In this document: positions 20,192 to 28,994 of the stretch, piece after piece
How the letters are laid out: each line of letters begins with the position of its first letter
Numbering within the stretch: position 1 is the stretch's first letter
Source: Polaromonas sp.
GTDB lineage: Bacteria > Pseudomonadota > Gammaproteobacteria > Burkholderiales > Burkholderiaceae_C
NCBI GenBank assembly: GCA_013297865.1
Contig: JAAFIP010000002.1
Location: 186,001-250,000, forward strand
Length of the DNA: 64,000 bases
Direction of reading: 5' to 3'
Notes under the pieces: model-generated
Told to the model about the DNA's origin: nothing
Database searches by the model: none
The model's input: the letters and a program-made list of their open reading frames with translations, nothing else
Program-made: the position numbers and the translations under genes

Positions 20192-20815
20192 ATGAACCGC
20201 ACTGCTGAAGAGAACCTGACGAACGCCCCCCGACAAGCGGAGGTCGTGCGCAACACCAACGAAACCCAAATCACCGTCAAGGTCAACCTGGACGGCACAG
20301 GCGTGGCCAACCTGTCCACGGGCATTGGATTTTTTGACCACATGCTTGACCAGATCGCTCGCCACGGCCTGATCGACCTGGACATTCAAGCCAAGGGCGA
20401 CCTGCATATTGACGGCCACCATACTGTGGAAGACGTCGGCATCACCCTGGGCCAGGCCGTGTTCAAGGCCGTGGGCGACAAAAAAGGCATCAAGCGCTAT
20501 GGCCATGCCTATGTGCCGCTGGACGAGGCCTTAAGCCGCGTAGTGATCGATTTTTCAGGCCGCCCTGGGCTGCATATGAATGTGCCGTTCAAATCCGGCA
20601 TGGTGGGGGCTTTTGACACCCAGCTGGCTTACGAATTTTTTCAAGGTTTCGTCAATCACGCCTTGGTCACCCTGCACATCGACAACCTGACGGGCGACAA
20701 CGCCCACCACCAGAGCGAGACGGTGTTCAAGGCCTTTGCCCGCGCGGTGCGCATGGCGCTGGAGCTGGACCCGCGCTCTGCCGGTGTGGTGCCATCCACC
20801 AAAGGCAGCCTGTGA
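20192..20815 (+). CDS. hisB: Imidazoleglycerol-phosphate dehydratase
   Basis: A monofunctional dehydratase of 207 residues; the phosphatase domain of the enterobacterial fusion is absent. The manganese-binding motifs are [25 protein letters not shown] and [17 protein letters not shown]. The ATG at 20192 follows the J-domain gene by 51 bp. Confidence 0.97.
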   Translation: MNRTAEENLTNAPRQAEVVRNTNETQITVKVNLDGTGVANLSTGIGFFDHMLDQIARHGLIDLDIQAKGDLHIDGHHTVEDVGITLGQAVFKAVGDKKGIKRYGHAYVPLDEALSRVVIDFSGRPGLHMNVPFKSGMVGAFDTQLAYEFFQGFVNHALVTLHIDNLTGDNAHHQSETVFKAFARAVRMALELDPRSAGVVPSTKGSL

Positions 20816-20850
20816 TGCCGCGGCAGTTTTGGGCATAGAATCTCCACATT

Positions 20851-20913
20851 GATAAGGTTTTTGGCCTCCAGCCCAATGGAATATCGCGGGGCCAGCTATT
20901 TTATTCATAGCAA
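20851..20913 (+). repeat. Dispersed repeat, copy C
   Basis: Forward copy of the dispersed repeat (GCCTCCAGCCCAATGGAATA, then TCGCGGGGCCAGCTAT), diverged at a few positions. It lies between hisB and hisH and ends 19 bp before the hisH start. Confidence 0.9.
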
Positions 20914-20932
20914 ATAAATACTCAACATAGTT

Positions 20933-21580
20933 ATGACCAAGACGGTAGCAGTCGTGGATTACGGCATGGGAAACCTGCGCTCGGTAGCCAATGCCGTCAA
21001 AGAAGCTGCCAAGGGCACGGGCTTTGAGGTCATCATCACCCAGCAGCCAGACGCAGTGCGTGCAGCCCAGCGCATCGTGCTGCCCGGCCAGGGCGCCATA
21101 CGCGATTGCATGGCCTGCCTGCAGGACTCAGGGCTCAAAGCCTCCGTGCTGGAGGCGGCAGACAACAAACCGATGTTCGGCGTGTGCGTAGGCATGCAAA
21201 TGCTGCTGGACCACAGCGACGAGCAGAACACGCCCGGCCTGGGACTGATTCCTGGGCGCGTGCACAAGTTTGAGCTGGCCGGCCGCCTGCAGGACGACGG
21301 TAGCCGCTACAAAGTGCCCCAGATGGGCTGGAACCGCGTGCAGCAGGCCCAGCGCCACCCGGTGTGGGGCGAGGTCGCCGACCACAGCTGGTTTTATTTT
21401 GTACACAGCTTCTACGTGAAGACTAGCCTAAGCGCGCACAGCGTAGGCTTGGCTGACTATGGTGCGCCATTTACAGCGGCTATTGCGCGCGACAACATTT
21501 TTGCGACACAATTCCACCCAGAAAAGAGCGCTGCCCAGGGGCTGGCCCTGTACCGCAACTTCCTGCACTGGAACCCATGA
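20933..21580 (+). CDS. hisH: Imidazole glycerol phosphate synthase, glutaminase subunit
   Basis: A class-I glutamine amidotransferase of 215 residues that supplies ammonia to HisF. The nucleophile Cys is in [13 protein letters not shown], and the His/Glu pair is in [23 protein letters not shown] at the N-terminus is typical. It forms a heterodimer with HisF, whose gene is displaced about 3 kb downstream. Confidence 0.97.
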   Translation: MTKTVAVVDYGMGNLRSVANAVKEAAKGTGFEVIITQQPDAVRAAQRIVLPGQGAIRDCMACLQDSGLKASVLEAADNKPMFGVCVGMQMLLDHSDEQNTPGLGLIPGRVHKFELAGRLQDDGSRYKVPQMGWNRVQQAQRHPVWGEVADHSWFYFVHSFYVKTSLSAHSVGLADYGAPFTAAIARDNIFATQFHPEKSAAQGLALYRNFLHWNP

Positions 21581-21665
21581 CACCATGGCTAAGCAGACCA
21601 TGGCCTTGACCCTTTCGCCCTTGGGCTGTAAACGCAGCTAAGCCTTTTCGTCCTCCTATATCACC

Positions 21666-22406
21666 ATGCAACTCATCCCCGCCATCGACCTCAAAGACGG
21701 CCACTGTGTACGCCTCAAACAAGGTGACATGGGCCAATCCACCACCTTTGGTGAAGACCCCGCCGCCATGGCCCAGAGCTGGCTCGACAAAGGCGCGCGC
21801 CGCCTGCATCTGGTGGACCTGAACGGCGCGTTTGCGGGCAAGCCACAGAATTTTGCAGCCATCAAGAAAATCCTCGCTGCGGTGGGCTCAGACATTCCCG
21901 TCCAGTTGGGCGGCGGCATCCGCGACCTGGACACCATTGAGCGCTATATCGACGCTGGCCTGCAATACGTCATCATCGGCACCGCCGCCATCAAAAACCC
22001 CGGCTTCCTGCAAGACGCCTGCACGGCCTTTCCCGGCCACATCATCGTCGGGCTGGACGCTAAGGAAGGCAAAGTCGCCACCGACGGCTGGAGCAAGCTC
22101 ACCAAGCACGACGTGATCGACATCGCCAAAAAATTCGAAGGCTACGGGGTAGAGAGCATCATCTACACCGACATTGGCCGCGACGGCATGCTCAGCGGCA
22201 TCAACATCGACGCCACCGTCAAACTGGCCCAGGCGCTGACCATCCCCGTCATCGCCTCGGGCGGCCTGTCCAACATGGCCGATATCGAAAAACTCTGCCA
22301 GGTAGAGAGCGAAGGCATCGAAGGCGTGATCTGCGGCCGCGCGATTTATTCAGGCGATCTGGATTTTGCGGCGGCGCAGGTGAGGGCGGATGAGTTGAAT
22401 GGGTAA
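21666..22406 (+). CDS. hisA: ProFAR isomerase
   Basis: A 246-residue TIM-barrel isomerase of histidine synthesis. The first catalytic Asp is in [16 protein letters not shown] and the second in [12 protein letters not shown]. Phosphate-binding loops VQLGGGIRD and VIASGGLSN are present. An 85-bp gap follows hisH. The three antisense genes downstream break the usual hisA-hisF adjacency. Confidence 0.97.
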   Translation: MQLIPAIDLKDGHCVRLKQGDMGQSTTFGEDPAAMAQSWLDKGARRLHLVDLNGAFAGKPQNFAAIKKILAAVGSDIPVQLGGGIRDLDTIERYIDAGLQYVIIGTAAIKNPGFLQDACTAFPGHIIVGLDAKEGKVATDGWSKLTKHDVIDIAKKFEGYGVESIIYTDIGRDGMLSGINIDATVKLAQALTIPVIASGGLSNMADIEKLCQVESEGIEGVICGRAIYSGDLDFAAAQVRADELNG

Positions 22407-22444
22407 TAAAGGATTAATGCCAAGCACTGGCCATTACGCGTCGT

Positions 22445-22936
22445 CTATTTCACGCGAAACTCTTTTACAGCAATCAGCTTTTCATTGTGCTGAAAACCTA
22501 TTTTCCAGACGCCCGGGAGTAGCTCAAATTCGTTATCCAGGCCATATCCATGGCAATCACTGGTGACTAATCCTGTTGTTTCCAACACGGCAGGATATGA
22601 AAACTCGGTACGTACTTTTCCATCTGCTGTTTTCATTGCAGGATGGGAAACAAATCTTTTGATCGAACCCTTATTTGATGAAGATACACCAGAGAATACG
22701 GCACAAACGCCAAATGTAGTACCGATCTGCATGGGTATCTCATCTGTTTTGGCAATAACACTGACCTCACTGCCAATTCGCATCATCTTAGTAGGCGACT
22801 CTACAAGCGGGACGCGCAGTTGATTTTTCATGCTCGTGATTCCATAGATTGATATCTCCGCCGTGATTGGTGCAACAGGTGTTGTGCTGCAGCCCAAGAT
22901 GGCCGATATCAATACAGTTAATGAGATTTTTTTCAT
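22445..22936 (-). CDS. Putative lipoprotein, DUF3859-like
   Basis: A 163-residue protein with a short signal peptide and lipobox ILGC at residues 13-16, so probably a lipid-anchored envelope protein. The pattern TDEIPMQIGTTFGVCAVF, VSHPAMKTADGK and LLPGVWKIGFQHNEK recalls the DUF3859 family; I could not verify this. The gene is clearly lower in GC than its neighbours and lies antisense inside the his locus, which suggests acquisition. Function unknown. Confidence 0.7.
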   Translation of the reverse strand: MKKISLTVLISAILGCSTTPVAPITAEISIYGITSMKNQLRVPLVESPTKMMRIGSEVSVIAKTDEIPMQIGTTFGVCAVFSGVSSSNKGSIKRFVSHPAMKTADGKVRTEFSYPAVLETTGLVTSDCHGYGLDNEFELLPGVWKIGFQHNEKLIAVKEFRVK

Positions 22937-23015
22937 AAACGCAGTTGTTTGTTGGTTAATTGAATGATTTCAGCGCCGTTCAATAACGAATAAAAATCTT
23001 GGGCATTGCTATGGT

Positions 23016-23408
23016 TCACCTAATCATCAACACCTTCACGCCAGCCTCATCCGCCACATCACTCCAAGCCGAATCCGCTGTTACCGCCGTGCCTTTGACT
23101 AGCTGTGCCAAGGCCAAGCAAGCGCGGTCACCCAGGGACAGGCCAACGTGTTTAGTGCTCAAACGTAAGCTGGCGCAGAGTGTGGCTTGTTCCAAATCAA
23201 AATCGATGGATTGCACGTCCAGCTCTTTCAGTGTGCGTGCCAGGTGCGCTGGTGCCAGGCCCTTGTCGACAAGCCGTGTGCCTATTTCGGCAATATTGAC
23301 GCTGCTGGCTATACATTCTTGATCTTGTATCAGGCCGTCTACCACGTCGCAGCCAGGCTCTCCTTGCATCAGCGCCAACAAAGCTGATGCGTCCATCACA
23401 TACATCAT
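23016..23408 (-). CDS. PIN-domain toxin (VapC-like)
   Basis: A 130-residue PIN domain. The acidic residues are visible in MYVMDASALLALMQGEPG, SVNIAEIG and LSLGDRACLALAQ, followed by VTADSAW. It is a predicted RNase toxin paired with the AbrB-like gene 13 bp upstream on the same strand. It is antisense to the his genes, and is a different PIN subfamily from the toxin at 17410. Confidence 0.88.
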   Translation of the reverse strand: MMYVMDASALLALMQGEPGCDVVDGLIQDQECIASSVNIAEIGTRLVDKGLAPAHLARTLKELDVQSIDFDLEQATLCASLRLSTKHVGLSLGDRACLALAQLVKGTAVTADSAWSDVADEAGVKVLMIR

Positions 23409-23421
23409 GAGCTGAGCCTTG

Positions 23422-23679
23422 TTATTCTTTGGCGGCTTCCAAACGGCGATCTGCTATCAGTTCGTCGCTTAAGCTGGTGCCAGGGGCTACGCCAAGTTCA
23501 GTGAATAAATTGTCAAAATAGGCGCGCCGCTGGGCGCTACGCTGCGCAGCAGAAGTTAACACCAAGCTGCCGTCTTTGACCTCGACGTAGATAGGGGACT
23601 TGGGTTTGAAGCCCAATTTTTCGCGCAACTCTGCGGGTATCAAAACCCGTCCGTTGTCTGACATGGTTAATGAGGTCAT
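23422..23679 (-). CDS. AbrB/MazE-type antitoxin
   Basis: An 85-residue protein with an N-terminal swapped-hairpin AbrB domain (LTMSDNGRVLIPAELREKLG). The ATG at 23679 is preferred over a TTG at 23694; a GGAAG lies upstream of it. The C-terminal half (LGVAPGTSLSDELIADRRLE) is the likely toxin-binding part. It is first in the operon before the PIN toxin. The AT-rich divergent promoter region at 23680-23763 contains ATTATT/AATAAT half-sites that may be its operator. Confidence 0.85.
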   Translation of the reverse strand: MTSLTMSDNGRVLIPAELREKLGFKPKSPIYVEVKDGSLVLTSAAQRSAQRRAYFDNLFTELGVAPGTSLSDELIADRRLEAAKE

Positions 23680-23763
23680 GGTGCATACTTCCAAATAAGG
23701 TCACTTAATATTATTCTGTCATATTATAAAATAATGTCAAATCCAATTTTTTGGCAAACTTCC

Positions 23764-24633
23764 ATGAGCTTATCCACCATCACCTTCCAAAACCAACCCT
23801 GCCTGCGACTGACTTTGCCCAGCCAGGACACCTTGCTGGTCGCCTTGCACGGCGCGCAATTGCTGTCGTGGCAAACCGGGGAGGGGCGCGAGCGGCTGTA
23901 TATGAGCCCTAAGGCGGTGATCGACGGGCAGGCGGCGATTCGCGGTGGGGTGCCGGTGTGTTTTCCGCAGTTCAATATGCGCGGGCCCTTGCCCAAGCAT
24001 GGGTTTGCACGCAATCTGGCCTGGCAGCATGTGCCCAGCGCGCCAGACGAGGCGGGCCAGGCCCAGCAAAGCCTGCAGCTGCGCCTGAGCAATAGCGCCC
24101 ACACCCAGCCCTTCACCGACACACTCTGGCCTCACCAGTTTGAGGCCTTGCTCACACTGCGCCTGGCGCCGCAAAGCCTGCATATGGCCCTGCAAGTGCG
24201 CAACACAGGCGCACAGACCATGCCTTTTACTGTGGCGCTGCACACCTATTTCGCGGTGCAACACCTGCAGCAACTGCGCCTGGCAGGCCTGGCAGGCCTG
24301 GCAGGCCAGCCCTACTGGGACGCACTGACCGACACACACCCTACATTTGCAGGCGACTGGCGCTACAGCGGCCCGTTTGACGCCGTCTTCCCTGCGCCGC
24401 CCGCGCCACTGGTCCTGCATGACGCAGGCGCAGCGCTGGAGATCAGCCAAAGCCCCAGCATGGGCCAGACCGTGGTGTGGAACCCCGGGCCCGCGCTCAG
24501 CCAGCAGCTGGCCGATATGCCCGACGATGGCTACCAGCACATGCTGTGCGTAGAAGCCGCGCAGATCGACACGCCCGTGCAGTTGGCCCCGGGTGCGCAG
24601 TGGCTGGGCTGGCAGCAGCTGCGTGCGCTGTAA
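23764..24633 (+). CDS. Glucose-6-phosphate 1-epimerase-like (YeaD family)
   Basis: About 289 residues from the ATG at 23764 (an alternative is 23734). It is an aldose-1-epimerase superfamily beta-sandwich with [24 protein letters not shown], the catalytic-type His in ALHTYFAV and the acidic CVEAAQ near the C-terminus. The family interconverts anomers of hexose 6-phosphates. Residues near 175 contain a repeated LAG encoded by three identical 9-bp units (24280-24306). It overlaps no other gene and ends 26 bp before hisF. Confidence 0.85.
   Translation: MSLSTITFQNQPCLRLTLPSQDTLLVALHGAQLLSWQTGEGRERLYMSPKAVIDGQAAIRGGVPVCFPQFNMRGPLPKHGFARNLAWQHVPSAPDEAGQAQQSLQLRLSNSAHTQPFTDTLWPHQFEALLTLRLAPQSLHMALQVRNTGAQTMPFTVALHTYFAVQHLQQLRLAGLAGLAGQPYWDALTDTHPTFAGDWRYSGPFDAVFPAPPAPLVLHDAGAALEISQSPSMGQTVVWNPGPALSQQLADMPDDGYQHMLCVEAAQIDTPVQLAPGAQWLGWQQLRAL
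24280..24306 (+). repeat. Three perfect 9-bp tandem units in the epimerase gene
   Basis: CTGGCAGGC is repeated three times in frame and encodes a repeated LAG. It is a possible slippage site that would change protein length without a frameshift. Confidence 0.85.
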
Positions 24634-24659
24634 ACTCAGCGTCTTCATTTGAGAAACCT

Positions 24660-25460
24660 ATGCTCGCAAAACGCATCATCCCTTGCCTGGACGTTACCGG
24701 TGGCCGTGTGGTCAAAGGGGTTAATTTTGTAGAGCTGCGCGATGCGGGTGACCCGGTGGAGATCGCGGCGCGCTACAACGAGCAGGGGGCTGATGAGCTG
24801 ACGTTTCTGGACATCACGGCCACTTCGGACGGACGGGATTTGATTTTGCCGATCATCGAGGCGGTGGCGGCCCAGGTGTTTATTCCGCTCACAGTGGGCG
24901 GCGGCGTGCGCACGGTGGACGATGTGCGCAGGCTGCTCAATGCCGGGGCTGACAAAACCTCGTTCAACTCCGCTGCCATTGCCAACCCGCAGGTGATTGC
25001 CGACGCCTCGGCCAAATACGGCGCGCAGTGCATTGTGGTGGCGATCGACGCCAAACGGCGCAGTGCGCAAGATGCCCAGCGCCTGAATGCCGACGGTCAG
25101 TCCGCAGGCGAGGGCTGGGACGTGTACAGCCACGGTGGTCGCAAAAATACTGGCCTGGACGCCGTGCAATGGGCCACCAAGATGGCCCAGCTGGGCGCTG
25201 GCGAGATACTGCTGACCAGCATGGACCGTGATGGCACCAAAAGCGGCTTCGATTTGGCGCTGACCCGTGCGGTGAGCGACGCGGTGAGCGTGCCGGTGAT
25301 TGCCTCGGGCGGTGTGGGCAACCTGGACCACCTGGCCGACGGCGTGCAGCAAGGCGGCGCCGACGCGGTGCTGGCGGCCAGCATTTTTCACTATGGCGAA
25401 TTCACCGTGCAGCAGGCCAAGGCGCGCATGCATGCGCGGGGCATCCCGGTGCGTCTGTAG
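24660..25460 (+). CDS. hisF: Imidazole glycerol phosphate synthase, cyclase subunit
   Basis: A 266-residue TIM-barrel cyclase partner of HisH. Catalytic Asp residues are in [18 protein letters not shown] and [15 protein letters not shown]. The phosphate loops are [12 protein letters not shown] and [13 protein letters not shown]. The ATG at 24660 is chosen because homologues begin [11 protein letters not shown]; the reading frame continues upstream without meaning. Confidence 0.97.
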   Translation: MLAKRIIPCLDVTGGRVVKGVNFVELRDAGDPVEIAARYNEQGADELTFLDITATSDGRDLILPIIEAVAAQVFIPLTVGGGVRTVDDVRRLLNAGADKTSFNSAAIANPQVIADASAKYGAQCIVVAIDAKRRSAQDAQRLNADGQSAGEGWDVYSHGGRKNTGLDAVQWATKMAQLGAGEILLTSMDRDGTKSGFDLALTRAVSDAVSVPVIASGGVGNLDHLADGVQQGGADAVLAASIFHYGEFTVQQAKARMHARGIPVRL

Positions 25461-25487
25461 GGGCTGCAGAGCCTGCCTGTAGCTCTG

Positions 25488-25556
25488 TTTTATAAGTGTT
25501 TTAGGCCTCCAGGCCAATAGAATATCGCGGGAGCAGCTATATTTTTAATAGCATTT
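25488..25556 (+). repeat. Dispersed repeat, copy D
   Basis: A full-length forward copy (TTTTATAAGTGTTTTAGGCC, then CAATAGAATATCGCGGGAGC and AGCTAT) between hisF and hisI. With copy A it defines the full length of the unit. Confidence 0.92.
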
Positions 25557-25637
25557 GTCAGACTCATCCCTCTCAACCAGTGGTCAGATCGTGGGCTGTC
25601 TGAGCGATCTGGGCCATAAATCCTGCACAATGGAGCC

Positions 25638-26054
25638 ATGAACTGGATTGACGAAATCAAGTGGGACGACAAAGGCCTGGTGCCAGTGATCGCGCAGGAG
25701 CGCGGCAGCGGCGATGTGCTGATGTTTGCCTGGATGAACCGCGAGGCGGTGCAAAAAACTGCCGAACTGGGCCGTGCGGTGTATTTCAGCCGCTCGCGCG
25801 GCAAGCTGTGGTTCAAAGGCGAAGCGTCGGGCCATGTGCAGACCGTGCACGAGATGCGCATGGACTGCGATGGCGATGTGCTGCTGCTGAGCGTGACGCA
25901 GTTGGGCCATGAACCCGGCATCGCCTGCCATACCGGCCGCCACAGCTGCTTTTTCAGCAAGCTCGAAGGCGCGTTGCCCACTAGCGCCAACGCAGACCCA
26001 CAATGGAAAATTACCGCCCCGGTCTTGAAAGACCCTGAATCGATCTATAAATAG
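25638..26054 (+). CDS. hisI: Phosphoribosyl-AMP cyclohydrolase
   Basis: A 138-residue cyclohydrolase opening the adenine ring. Metal-site motifs are [14 protein letters not shown] and [13 protein letters not shown]. It is a stand-alone cyclohydrolase, not fused to HisE, whose gene starts 6 bp later. Confidence 0.97.
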   Translation: MNWIDEIKWDDKGLVPVIAQERGSGDVLMFAWMNREAVQKTAELGRAVYFSRSRGKLWFKGEASGHVQTVHEMRMDCDGDVLLLSVTQLGHEPGIACHTGRHSCFFSKLEGALPTSANADPQWKITAPVLKDPESIYK

Positions 26055-26059
26055 TCCTC

Positions 26060-26431
26060 ATGACCTCCAACGACTCTCTCGACCAGCTCGCCTTGGTGCT
26101 CGCGTCCCGCAAGGGCGGTGACCCCGAGTCCAGCTACACCGCGCGCCTGCTGCACAAAGGGCCTGATGCGTTTTTGAAGAAAATTGGCGAGGAAGCCACC
26201 GAACTGGTGATGGCCTGCAAAGACGCCCAGCATGGTGGACACACTGCGGAGTTGAAGGCCAAAATCGTGGCAGAAACGGCTGATTTATGGTTTCACAGCA
26301 TGGTAGCGCTAAGCTACTATGGCCTGGGGCCACAGGACGTTGTGGCCGAGCTGGACAAGCGCGTAGGCACCAGCGGCTTGGAGGAAAAAGCCGCCCGCAA
26401 AGCCCAGGCCCGCGAGTCGCAGTCAGAGTAA
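26060..26431 (+). CDS. hisE: Phosphoribosyl-ATP pyrophosphatase
   Basis: A 123-residue all-helical MazG-like pyrophosphatase. It contains [36 protein letters not shown] and [15 protein letters not shown] with the metal-binding acidic residues. It lies 6 bp after hisI. Confidence 0.97.
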   Translation: MTSNDSLDQLALVLASRKGGDPESSYTARLLHKGPDAFLKKIGEEATELVMACKDAQHGGHTAELKAKIVAETADLWFHSMVALSYYGLGPQDVVAELDKRVGTSGLEEKAARKAQARESQSE

Positions 26432-26459
26432 GCCGCTTTGCCTATCCCAGGAGGACGTG

Positions 26460-26816
26460 ATGACCCAAACCAACTACGCTGATTTCGAACCCAAAAGCTC
26501 TGGCGACCGCACGGTCATGCACATCCTGTACGGCCTGCACGTCGCCGCGCCGTTCACCATGTTTACCCTGGCCGTGGTGGCCATGATCGTCAACTACATC
26601 AAGCGCAGCGACGAACACGACGCGGTGTACATCGCCCACCACAACTACATGATCAGCACCTTCTGGTGGGCGCTGCTGTGGCTGGTGGTGACCTTTCCGC
26701 TGTATCTGCTGCTATGGGTGCCTGGCGCGGTGGCCTGGACCATCATCGGCATCTGGTACCTGTACCGCTGCATCAAGGGCTGGCTGCGCTTTAACGACAG
26801 CCGCAGCCCGATATAA
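26460..26816 (+). CDS. Small membrane protein, DUF4870-like
   Basis: A 118-residue protein with two to three hydrophobic helices (HVAAPFTMFTLAVVAMIVNY; WWALLWLVVTFPLYLLLWV). The pattern fits DUF4870/Tic20-like small membrane proteins. The ATG at 26460 is chosen because AGGAGG at 26449-26454 is well spaced from it, while the in-frame GTG at 26457 is too close. It is conserved in position behind hisE in related bacteria as far as I recall. Function unknown. Confidence 0.8.
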   Translation: MTQTNYADFEPKSSGDRTVMHILYGLHVAAPFTMFTLAVVAMIVNYIKRSDEHDAVYIAHHNYMISTFWWALLWLVVTFPLYLLLWVPGAVAWTIIGIWYLYRCIKGWLRFNDSRSPI

Positions 26817-26842
26817 CTGACCTGGTTGAAGAAAATCTATCC

Positions 26843-27202
26843 ATGAGTGCTGATCCGAACTGCATTTTCTGCAAAATCATCCAAGGTGCCATACCGTCGC
26901 GCAAAGTCCATGAAGACGACGAAATACTGGCTTTCCACGACATCGCGCCCTGGGCCCCGGTGCACTTTTTAATGATCCCCAAGCGCCATATCGTCAGCAT
27001 GGCGCACCTTCAGGCCGAGGATGCCACCCTGATAGGTCGCATGCTCACTTTGGCCCCCCAGCTGGCTTTGCAGCAGGGCTGCCGCCCATATCCCGAAGGG
27101 GGGTTTCGCATTGTGACCAACACCGGCGCAGAGGGCGGCCAGGAGGTGCAGCACCTGCACTTTCATGTCATGGGCGGCCCCAGGCCCTGGCTCAGGGGAT
27201 AG
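26843..27202 (+). CDS. HIT family nucleotide hydrolase
   Basis: A 119-residue HIT-superfamily protein (HINT-like). It has the N-terminal CIFCKIIQGAIPSRKV with a partial zinc motif and the histidine triad HLHFHVMGG with the active histidines. It probably hydrolyses purine phosphoramidates. It lies upstream of tatA. Confidence 0.94.
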   Translation: MSADPNCIFCKIIQGAIPSRKVHEDDEILAFHDIAPWAPVHFLMIPKRHIVSMAHLQAEDATLIGRMLTLAPQLALQQGCRPYPEGGFRIVTNTGAEGGQEVQHLHFHVMGGPRPWLRG

Positions 27203-27301
27203 ACCGGTCGGTATTTAATGGGCCAAAACCCTTAGGGGTATGGCCTGCTCAGACTAAAATCACCGTATTACGTTCGTGTTGAGACACATTAGGAGTAAAT
27301 C

Positions 27302-27547
27302 ATGGGTTCATTATCTATCTGGCACTGGGGCATCGTATTGCTCATCGTCGTTTTGGTGTTTGGTACCAAAAAGCTCAAAAACATGGGCTCAGACCTCGGT
27401 GGTGCAGTCAAGGGTTTTAAAGACGGCATGAAAGACGGCGCAGCAGGCGCCGCAGACAAAGCCGAGGCGGCTGCAGGCCAGGTGGTGAACAACACTACGG
27501 CGGCTGCCAAAGAAACCATTGACGTCGAAGCCAAGCAAAAATCCTAA
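27302..27547 (+). CDS. tatA: Twin-arginine translocase subunit TatA
   Basis: An 81-residue protein with an N-terminal transmembrane helix ([15 protein letters not shown]), an amphipathic helix ([20 protein letters not shown]) and a flexible Ala/Lys-rich tail. It forms the translocation pore of the Tat system with TatB and TatC, whose genes follow. It is preceded by TTAGGAG. Confidence 0.96.
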   Translation: MGSLSIWHWGIVLLIVVLVFGTKKLKNMGSDLGGAVKGFKDGMKDGAAGAADKAEAAAGQVVNNTTAAAKETIDVEAKQKS

Positions 27548-27562
27548 GCCGCTGGCCACCAG

Positions 27563-28021
27563 ATGATTGACTTAGGCATCTCCAAGATCGCCTTGATCGG
27601 CGCTGTCGCGCTGATTGTGATCGGCCCAGAAAAGCTCCCGCGCGTGGCTCGCACGGTGGGCGCACTGCTGGGCAAAGCGCAGCGCTATGTGTCCGATGTG
27701 AAGGCCGAAGTCAATCGCTCGATGGACCTGGAAGAGCTCAAGAAGATGAAAGAGGGCGTGGAAGGCGCGGCCCGCGATGTGGAGCAATCCATCCAGACCA
27801 ATGCAGCCGACTTCGAAAAATCCTGGTCCGAGGCGACGGGCGATGCCGCCGCCCCGCTGTCAGCGCCTGAATATTTTCCCGAATACAAACACCCCAAAAA
27901 GAAATGGCGCACCAAGGTCGGTGCCATGCCCCAGTGGTACAAAGCCCGCACCGGTGTGCGCACCAAGGCCTTGTCGGGTGCTGCACGGGTGGCCAAATAT
28001 CGCCCGGTGAAATTCAACTGA
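27563..28021 (+). CDS. tatB: Twin-arginine translocase subunit TatB
   Basis: A 152-residue protein with N-terminal helix [20 protein letters not shown], in which the Glu after GP is typical of TatB, and then [20 protein letters not shown]. The C-terminal region is soluble and variable. It starts 15 bp after tatA. With TatC it forms the receptor for RR signal peptides. Confidence 0.95.
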   Translation: MIDLGISKIALIGAVALIVIGPEKLPRVARTVGALLGKAQRYVSDVKAEVNRSMDLEELKKMKEGVEGAARDVEQSIQTNAADFEKSWSEATGDAAAPLSAPEYFPEYKHPKKKWRTKVGAMPQWYKARTGVRTKALSGAARVAKYRPVKFN

Positions 28022-28087
28022 TAACCCACGAACTGCGCTCAGACCCTGTGCACCGGGCTGACCTGAACCACTGCATCTCCCCTCCCC

Positions 28088-28882
28088 ATGACAACGCCCA
28101 ACAAAGAAGACGAACTGGCTGGCACTGAACAGCCCTTTGTGGCCCATCTGGTGGAGCTGCGCGACAGGCTGCTGTACTGCGTGTACGGCATTGCTGTGGC
28201 GGTGATCATTCTGGCCATCTATCCTGGCCCCAGCGGCATGATTGACTGGGTCGCCCGGCCCATCATGGCGCACATGCCCCCGGGCTCCAAGCTGATCGCT
28301 GTAGGCGTGTTTTCTCCGTTTTTTGTGCCCCTCAAGGTGCTGATGATGGGCGCGGTCCTGCTGGCGTTGCCCTGGCTGATGTACCAGATGTGGATGTTTG
28401 TGGCACCGGGCCTGTACAGCCACGAGAAAAAGTTTGCTTTCCCGCTGATCATGTTTGGCAGTATTCTGGCCTACACAGGCATCGGATTTGTCCAGTTTTT
28501 CGTGCTGGACAAGATGTTCGATTTCATCCAGCGCTTCACGCCCGCCTCGGTGGCTGCCACGCCTGATGTGGCCAGCTATGTAGAGAGTATTTTGGGGCTG
28601 TACATCGCCTTCGGTTTGGCGTTTCAGGTGCCCATCATCGTCATGCTGCTCACGCGCTTCAATATCATGACCATCGAAAAGCTCAAGGAGTACCGTGGCT
28701 ATTTCGTGGTGGTGGCTTTTGTCATCGCTGCTGTGGTGACCCCGCCCGATGTGATCTCGCAACTGGCTTTGGCCATACCGATGTGCATTCTGTACGAGAT
28801 CGGCATCATTGCCTCCAAATACTTCATCAAGGCAAGCAAGGCCCCTGAAGCGGAGCAAGACGCTGAAAAAACGTCCTCCTGA
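28088..28882 (+). CDS. tatC: Twin-arginine translocase subunit TatC
   Basis: A 264-residue polytopic protein with six transmembrane helices. It contains FVAHLVELRDRLLYCV, a well-conserved N-terminal signature, and FGLAFQVPIIVMLLTRF. It binds twin-arginine signal peptides. Last gene of tatABC. Confidence 0.97.
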   Translation: MTTPNKEDELAGTEQPFVAHLVELRDRLLYCVYGIAVAVIILAIYPGPSGMIDWVARPIMAHMPPGSKLIAVGVFSPFFVPLKVLMMGAVLLALPWLMYQMWMFVAPGLYSHEKKFAFPLIMFGSILAYTGIGFVQFFVLDKMFDFIQRFTPASVAATPDVASYVESILGLYIAFGLAFQVPIIVMLLTRFNIMTIEKLKEYRGYFVVVAFVIAAVVTPPDVISQLALAIPMCILYEIGIIASKYFIKASKAPEAEQDAEKTSS

Positions 28883-28994
28883 CGCTGCAAACACTGCTTT
28901 TTGCAAGGTCAAACGTCTGCGGATGCCGACAATGCACCCCGACAGCGCGATAATGACGGTATAGTGAAAACCCTAGGCGTTAAATAAAGTCTCC

